From positions 1 through 9,155 of the forward strand of contig CAJMOL010000044.1 of the NCBI GenBank assembly GCA_905215095.1: a DNA stretch of 9,155 bases. The letters are read 5' to 3'. This DNA is from an uncultured bacterium. GTDB lineage: Bacteria; Actinomycetota; Coriobacteriia; Coriobacteriales; Coriobacteriaceae. The position numbers and the translations under genes were made by a program. Shown here one piece after another: positions 5,363 through 9,155 of the stretch. The stretch's first letter is position 1. Each line of letters begins with the position of its first letter. The notes beneath the pieces were generated by a model that ran no database searches, was not told where the DNA came from, and saw only the letters and a list, made by a program, of their open reading frames with translations.

Positions 5363-8044
5363 CTAGTTCTCGAGCAGGTCCTCGATAAAGCCGACGCGGT
5401 AGTTTTTGAAGATGACCTCGCCGCCGTCTTGCGTGGCGTCCAGATCGACATCGCCCATGATGCCAAAATCGTGGTCGTCATCTTCGTCGGCAAAGATCTG
5501 GTGCACGTGCCACACGTGATCGGTCTTCTCGTCGGATTCATCGATGGAAAACATCGCGGCGCTGCGGGCGTCTCCGTCGGTGAGGATTTCCTCGTGCTGC
5601 TCATGGTAGGCATCGAGCGCCTTTTGCCAGCGGACCTCGCTCATGCCCCAGTCCTCGTCGAGCTCGCCCAGGTCGCGCACGTGTCCGCGGGCAGCAAGGG
5701 TTACGCGGCGGAAGAGCGCGTTGCGCACCAACAGTGTGCAGCCGCGACGGTCCGCAACGACTTCGTCGATGCCCTGCGGCGGTGCGGCGTCGAGTGCAGC
5801 GGGGTTGCCGGCGTTCTCCCACTCGTCCACCAGGCTCGAGTCCACCGAGCGCACCACAAAGCCCAGCCACGAGATAATGTCGCGTAGGCGCCCGTCGCGC
5901 TTCTCGATGGGCACGGTGCGGTCGAGTGAACGGTAGGCCTCGGCTAGGTAGCGCAGCAGAATGCCCTCGGAGCGGGCGATGCCGAGCTTTTGGATATAGC
6001 CCTTAAAGTCGCTCGCGCTCTCCAGCATGTCGCGCAGAACGCTCTTGGGCGAGAGCTGGTAGTCGTTGGCCCAAGGTACTTCTTGGCAGTACTTGTCGAA
6101 GGTGGCATCGAGCAAGTCCTCGAGCGGCTTTTCGTAGGTGACATCCTGGATGCGCTCCAGGCGTTCTTCATATTCGACGCCGTCAGCCTTCATTTCGGCC
6201 ATCGCGCGGTCGCGCGCGGCGCGCTCCTGTGCACGCAGCACCTGCTTGGGGTCCTCGAGCGTAGCCTCGACCATCGAGATCAGATCCATGGTATAGGTCT
6301 CACTCTCGGGGTCGAGCAGCTCCAGGGCGGCAAGCAAAAACGGCGAGAGCGGCTGATCGAGCGCAAAGTCCTCGGGCAGGTCGACCGTCAGCGCGTAGTC
6401 GATGTCCGGCGCGGCGTCAGCCGGAGCGTCGGGCGCGGGCGGCACCTCGGTGCGAACGACGACGCCGGAGTCGATGAGCGTGGCGAAGATCTCGTCGGCA
6501 CGAACCTCGAGCTTTGCCTTTTCCTCGGGCGTTTGCAGGCTTGTCTCGATGAGGTCGTGCACGCGGGCGCGAGCGTCGCCGCCCTGCTCGACCACGCTAA
6601 TCACCATGGAGTGCGTGATACGCAGGCGCGGCTTGAGCGTTTCGGGCTGCGTCTCGATCAGACGCTCAAAGGTCTGCTTGTTCCAGGTGACAAAGCCCTC
6701 GGGGGCCTTTTTCTTTTTAATCTTACGGAGTTTTTTGGGGTCGTCGCCCGCTTTGGCCATAAGCTTGGCATTCTCGATCTCGTGCTCGGGTGCCTCGGCA
6801 ATTACCATGCCCTCGGTATCAAAGCCAGAGCGACCGGCGCGACCGGCGATCTGATGGAACTCGCGGGCGCGCAGGCGACGCATCTTGTAGCCGTCGAACT
6901 TGGTGAGCGCGGTGAGCACCACGGTGTGGATGGGTACGTTGATGCCGACGCCGAGCGTATCGGTGCCGCAGATGACGGGCAGCAGGCCCTGCTGCGCCAA
7001 GCGCTCGACCAACAGGCGATAGCGCGGCAACATGCCAGCATGGTGCACGCCGACGCCGCAGCCGAGCAAGCGCTTGAGGATCTTGCCGAAGGCCGTCGAG
7101 AAGCTCGTGCCCTTGGCCGCCTCCTTGATGGCCTCGCGCTGCTCCTTGCTGGCAATGCCAAAGTTGGCGAGCGACTGTGCCGTCGCAAGGGCGGCATCCT
7201 GGCTAAAGTGCACGATATAGAGCGGGGCCTCGCCGCGGCGCATGGCGAGCTCGACCGTGCCCTCGAGGGAGGTCGTCACATAGTCGTAGCTCAGCGGAAC
7301 AGGACGCGGGGCGTCGACAACCAAGTCGCAAGCAGCGCCGGTGTGCTCCTCGAGTGAGGTGGCGATGGCAGTGACATCGCCGAGCGTGGCGCTCATGAGC
7401 ATGAATTGCGTGTGGGGCAGGGTGAGCAGCGGCACCTGCCAGGCCCAACCGCGGTCGGGGTCGGCAAAGTAGTGGAACTCGTCCATGGCCACGCAGCCCA
7501 CGTCGGCATCTTCGCCCTCGCGCAGTGCGTCGTTGGCAAGGATCTCTGCCGTGCAGCAGATGACGGGCGCCTTGGTGTTGATATGCGTATCGCCGGTGAT
7601 CATGCCTACGTTATCGCGGCCGAGCACCTGCACAAGGTCGAAAAACTTCTCGCTGACCAGAGCCTTGATGGGGGCCGTGTAGTAGCAGCGCTTGCCCTGC
7701 GCCATGCCCATAAAGAGCATGCCCAGCGCGACAAGCGACTTGCCCGATCCGGTCGGTGTCCCCAAAATGACATGGTCACCGGCGGCTAGATCCATGAGGG
7801 CCTCTTCCTGGTGGTCCCACAGCTCAATACCGCGATTGCTCGTCCATTCAAAGAAGCGTTCGAAGGCCTGGTCGGGCGTGAGCCATGGTTCGGGCTCGCT
7901 GCCGTCCTCGGGCTCCCACCAGGTGGGGGAGAGTGCACCGAGTGAGCCGAATTCGGCTTCGGTTCCCGTGCCGCCCGAGAATGAGCTGGCGGCGCCGGCG
8001 CCGGAGACGGTGCTGGCGGCGGTATCTGTCGTAGTCTGTGCCAT
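5363..8044 (-). CDS. DExH-box helicase with DUF3516-type C-terminus (Ski2/Mtr4-like)
   Basis: ATP-dependent superfamily 2 helicase, 893 residues, probably acting on RNA. Motifs in order: I GTPTGSGKS (95-103), Ia APIKAL (124-129), Ib TAE (165-167), II DEFH (188-191), III SAT (218-220), IV YIVHF (276-280), V GTDTLGVGIN (360-369) and VI QIAGRAGR (398-405), all intact. DEFH and the HHAGMLP segment (334-340) are typical of Ski2-like DExH proteins. Residues about 450-893 fit the C-terminal domain (DUF3516) found in actinobacterial members. Residues 1-38 are low-complexity Ala/Ser/Thr/Gly, so the real start could be slightly downstream. ATG 8044 is kept because a modest purine-rich stretch (GAGAGAAAG) sits before it. 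The gene follows trmB on the same strand after a 98-base gap with a possible -10 element, and ends at the convergent terminator. A role in RNA processing or decay is inferred from the family. Confidence 0.9.
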   Translation of the reverse strand: MAQTTTDTAASTVSGAGAASSFSGGTGTEAEFGSLGALSPTWWEPEDGSEPEPWLTPDQAFERFFEWTSNRGIELWDHQEEALMDLAAGDHVILGTPTGSGKSLVALGMLFMGMAQGKRCYYTAPIKALVSEKFFDLVQVLGRDNVGMITGDTHINTKAPVICCTAEILANDALREGEDADVGCVAMDEFHYFADPDRGWAWQVPLLTLPHTQFMLMSATLGDVTAIATSLEEHTGAACDLVVDAPRPVPLSYDYVTTSLEGTVELAMRRGEAPLYIVHFSQDAALATAQSLANFGIASKEQREAIKEAAKGTSFSTAFGKILKRLLGCGVGVHHAGMLPRYRLLVERLAQQGLLPVICGTDTLGVGINVPIHTVVLTALTKFDGYKMRRLRAREFHQIAGRAGRSGFDTEGMVIAEAPEHEIENAKLMAKAGDDPKKLRKIKKKKAPEGFVTWNKQTFERLIETQPETLKPRLRITHSMVISVVEQGGDARARVHDLIETSLQTPEEKAKLEVRADEIFATLIDSGVVVRTEVPPAPDAPADAAPDIDYALTVDLPEDFALDQPLSPFLLAALELLDPESETYTMDLISMVEATLEDPKQVLRAQERAARDRAMAEMKADGVEYEERLERIQDVTYEKPLEDLLDATFDKYCQEVPWANDYQLSPKSVLRDMLESASDFKGYIQKLGIARSEGILLRYLAEAYRSLDRTVPIEKRDGRLRDIISWLGFVVRSVDSSLVDEWENAGNPAALDAAPPQGIDEVVADRRGCTLLVRNALFRRVTLAARGHVRDLGELDEDWGMSEVRWQKALDAYHEQHEEILTDGDARSAAMFSIDESDEKTDHVWHVHQIFADEDDDHDFGIMGDVDLDATQDGGEVIFKNYRVGFIEDLLEN

Positions 8045-8077
8045 GTGGTTGCTTTCTCTCGCGTTTGTCCGCCAACT

Positions 8078-8083
8078 ATTATG
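8078..8083 (-). promoter_or_regulatory. Candidate -10 box for the helicase gene
   Basis: On the minus strand CATAAT matches five of six positions of TATAAT, in an otherwise very GC-rich gap, and would start transcription about 25-30 bases before the helicase ATG. No clear -35 is visible (CTGGCA lies 19 bases upstream). Readthrough from trmB is an alternative. Confidence 0.35.
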
Positions 8084-8142
8084 GCGTAGCGGCGGCGCGG
8101 GGTGCCAGCGCGCGAGAAAATGCAGGAAATGGGCGCGCGGTG

Positions 8143-8982
8143 CTAGCGTTCCTGAGGCAGGCGCTTCTTGCCTTTGCGGGCACGGTTTCTAAAGTTCTCG
8201 ACGGCCTCTTCCATGCCCAGAGGTACATAGGTGAGCTCATCGAGGTTATCGGGCAGGTAGCAGGCAAGGCTTTGCTCCTGCGCGCGACCCGTCGCGAGCT
8301 GATTGTCGCTGGGCTGTGCGCCGGGTGCGGCGCAAATGCCGTAGACGACGGCACCCATCTCGCGCGTGCGGCACTCGTACTCGGTCTCGGGATGCTCGGG
8401 ATGGTCGCGGCGTACGTCGTCACTTACCCAAAGCGTATCGTAGCCGGCCGCGGCAAACTGCCCCAGGGCGTAGTCGCGCAATGGCTTGCTGTCGGTTCGC
8501 AGCGTGACGGTGGCGCCGGCTGCAAGGAGCGGACGGTAGAGCATCAAATGGTCGACATGGACGAGTCGTTTTTTGGCGTACTTGGCCTTGGGCTGCGGCG
8601 TGGGAAAGTTGATGGTGATGGCATCGAGCTCGCCTGCGGCAAACAGTTGCGGCAGCGATGCGGCGCCTCGGGGCAGGACGAGTGCGTTGGTCAGCTCCTG
8701 CTCGCAGATTTTCTGCGCGGCATAGGCGATGCAGATGGGCTCCTGGTCCATGCCGATAAAGAGCGTGTCGGGCTCGCGGTGGGCGCGCTCGACCAGATAG
8801 GTTCCTTTGCCACAGCCCAGATCCAGGTGAAGGCGCTCGAAGGGCTTGCTGTCAACTGGCGCGCAAGCCTCGCGCCAATCTCCGGCATAGGCCTCGGGGT
8901 TCGTCTCAATCGCATCGGCGTAGCGCTCCAGGCGCTCCTCGAGCACAAAGTTCTTAGGCGTGCGAACGTGGACGGCTCCCAT
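8143..8982 (-). CDS. trmB: TrmB-like tRNA (guanine-N7)-methyltransferase, divergent, C-terminally extended
   Basis: SAM-dependent class I methyltransferase, expected to form m7G46 in the tRNA variable loop. The 279-residue product has the SAM-binding motif LDLGCGKG (53-60), the acidic segment FIGMDQEP (75-82), a TrmB-type NFPTPQPKAKYAKKRL region (125-140), RTD at 162-164 and the TEYE motif at 200-203. Aligned without gaps to E. coli TrmB (recalled numbering) the motif region gives D144 to T128, H151 to Y135 and R154 to K138, while D180 (D164), T217 (T200) and E220 (E203) are kept. About 76 residues follow TEYE, against about 19 in E. coli, ending in a basic tail (FRNRARKGKKR). ATG 8982 has a good AAGGAG four bases upstream. 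It lies directly upstream of the helicase gene on the same strand. Fold and family are likely; whether it methylates tRNA with its changed motif is uncertain. Confidence 0.82.
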   Translation of the reverse strand: MGAVHVRTPKNFVLEERLERYADAIETNPEAYAGDWREACAPVDSKPFERLHLDLGCGKGTYLVERAHREPDTLFIGMDQEPICIAYAAQKICEQELTNALVLPRGAASLPQLFAAGELDAITINFPTPQPKAKYAKKRLVHVDHLMLYRPLLAAGATVTLRTDSKPLRDYALGQFAAAGYDTLWVSDDVRRDHPEHPETEYECRTREMGAVVYGICAAPGAQPSDNQLATGRAQEQSLACYLPDNLDELTYVPLGMEEAVENFRNRARKGKKRLPQER

Positions 8983-9004
8983 GAGGCTCCTTGGTCATAA
9001 GTAT

Positions 9005-9026
9005 GGAACGTATAGCTGCGCGTTCC
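9005..9026. repeat. Short dyad upstream of trmB
   Basis: GGAACG (9005-9010) and CGTTCC (9021-9026) are inverted copies with a palindromic AGCT (9014-9017) exactly at the centre. The dyad lies 22 bases upstream of the trmB start codon, next to a TTGACG sequence (minus strand, plus coordinates 9026-9031). It could be an operator or a 5'-UTR hairpin; equally it may be chance. Confidence 0.35.
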
Positions 9027-9038
9027 GTCAATGGGTTG

Positions 9039-9062
9039 AAAAAGGGTGGGCATAGTTTGCCC
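9039..9062 (-). terminator. Possible weak terminator of the edge gene
   Basis: On the minus strand GGGCA (9062-9058) pairs with TGCCC (9052-9048) around a 5-base loop, followed by ACCC and then TTTTT (9043-9039). The stem is short and the T-tract is displaced by four bases, so it is weak if active. It lies about 40 bases past the stop codon of the partial gene at the right edge. Confidence 0.4.
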
Positions 9063-9100
9063 GAAAGATGCGGCACGGCCCGGCGGCGAGTCGCCGATAC

Positions 9101-9155
9101 CTACAGACGTTTGAGAATCACATAGCGGTTGAGCTTGCCGCTGCGACCGTCGGCA
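9101..9155 (-). CDS. 3' end of an unidentified gene
   Basis: On the minus strand the frame entering from the window edge reads 17 codons, ADGRSGKLNRYVILKRL, then TAG (9103-9101). Codon use is like that of the neighbours, and the spacing, with a possible terminator and then trmB on the same strand, supports a real gene end. Too little is visible to name the family. Confidence 0.6.
   Translation of the reverse strand, partial: ADGRSGKLNRYVILKRL

Noticed and set aside
5990..7357. A 455-codon open frame on the plus strand
   Set aside because: It is antisense to the helicase gene, whose intact motifs leave no doubt about the coding strand, and it has no recognisable domain or ribosome binding site.
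8107..8137. GCGCGC inverted repeats downstream of trmB
   Set aside because: Only a 6-bp low-complexity stem with a 19-base loop and no T-tract; common by chance in GC-rich DNA and not a convincing terminator.
8038..9000. A 320-codon open frame on the plus strand
   Set aside because: It is the antisense shadow of the TrmB gene; the minus-strand product has a SAM motif and TEYE motif, while the plus-strand product shows nothing.
9079..9100. GGCG/CGCC hairpin just past the stop of the edge gene
   Set aside because: Only four base pairs can form with no T-tract, too weak to call.

Overview
The window looks like chromosomal DNA from a high-GC Gram-positive gut anaerobe of the class Coriobacteriia, probably Collinsella-like. 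This is an inference. It rests on GC-rich codon use, the actinobacterial DExH helicase with a DUF3516-type C-terminus, and a BglG/LicT-type antitermination system of Gram-positive character. No rRNA, tRNA, CRISPR array, insertion sequence or phage gene is visible.

Left half (1-3472, + strand): a sugar-uptake cassette. It starts with the 3' part of a LicT/BglG-type antiterminator (the RNA-binding domain is cut by the window edge). A 341-base leader follows, holding a RAT-like antiterminator hairpin and a competing intrinsic terminator. Next come a PTS EIIBC permease of the glucose/beta-glucoside superfamily, a short intercistronic hairpin with a T-tract, and a ChbG/YdjC-family carbohydrate deacetylase. 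The likely logic is that the antiterminator, controlled by PTS phosphorylation of its PRDs, binds the RAT when substrate is present, so transcription reads into the permease and deacetylase genes. The permease would import and phosphorylate an acetylated amino sugar or oligosaccharide, and the deacetylase would remove the acetyl group. No EIIA domain and no phosphoglycosidase are encoded here. A perfect 12-bp inverted repeat of REP-like appearance and a strong terminator close the cassette.

Middle (3531-5288, + strand): a stand-alone gene for a DUF2130 protein. It has an N-terminal CxxC, about 300 residues of coiled coil, and a C-terminal domain with a PD-(D/E)XK-like D...ExK signature. It converges on the helicase gene, with a 13-bp perfect terminator hairpin between them.

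Right half (5363-9155, - strand): a large DExH-box helicase, a divergent TrmB-like tRNA (guanine-N7)-methyltransferase upstream of it, and the last 17 codons of a further minus-strand gene at the edge.

The points most worth following up are the well-resolved RAT/terminator switch, a Ser in place of one of the four regulatory PRD histidines, the permease-deacetylase pairing, the nuclease-like signature in the DUF2130 protein, and the altered active-site motif and long C-terminal tail of the TrmB homologue.
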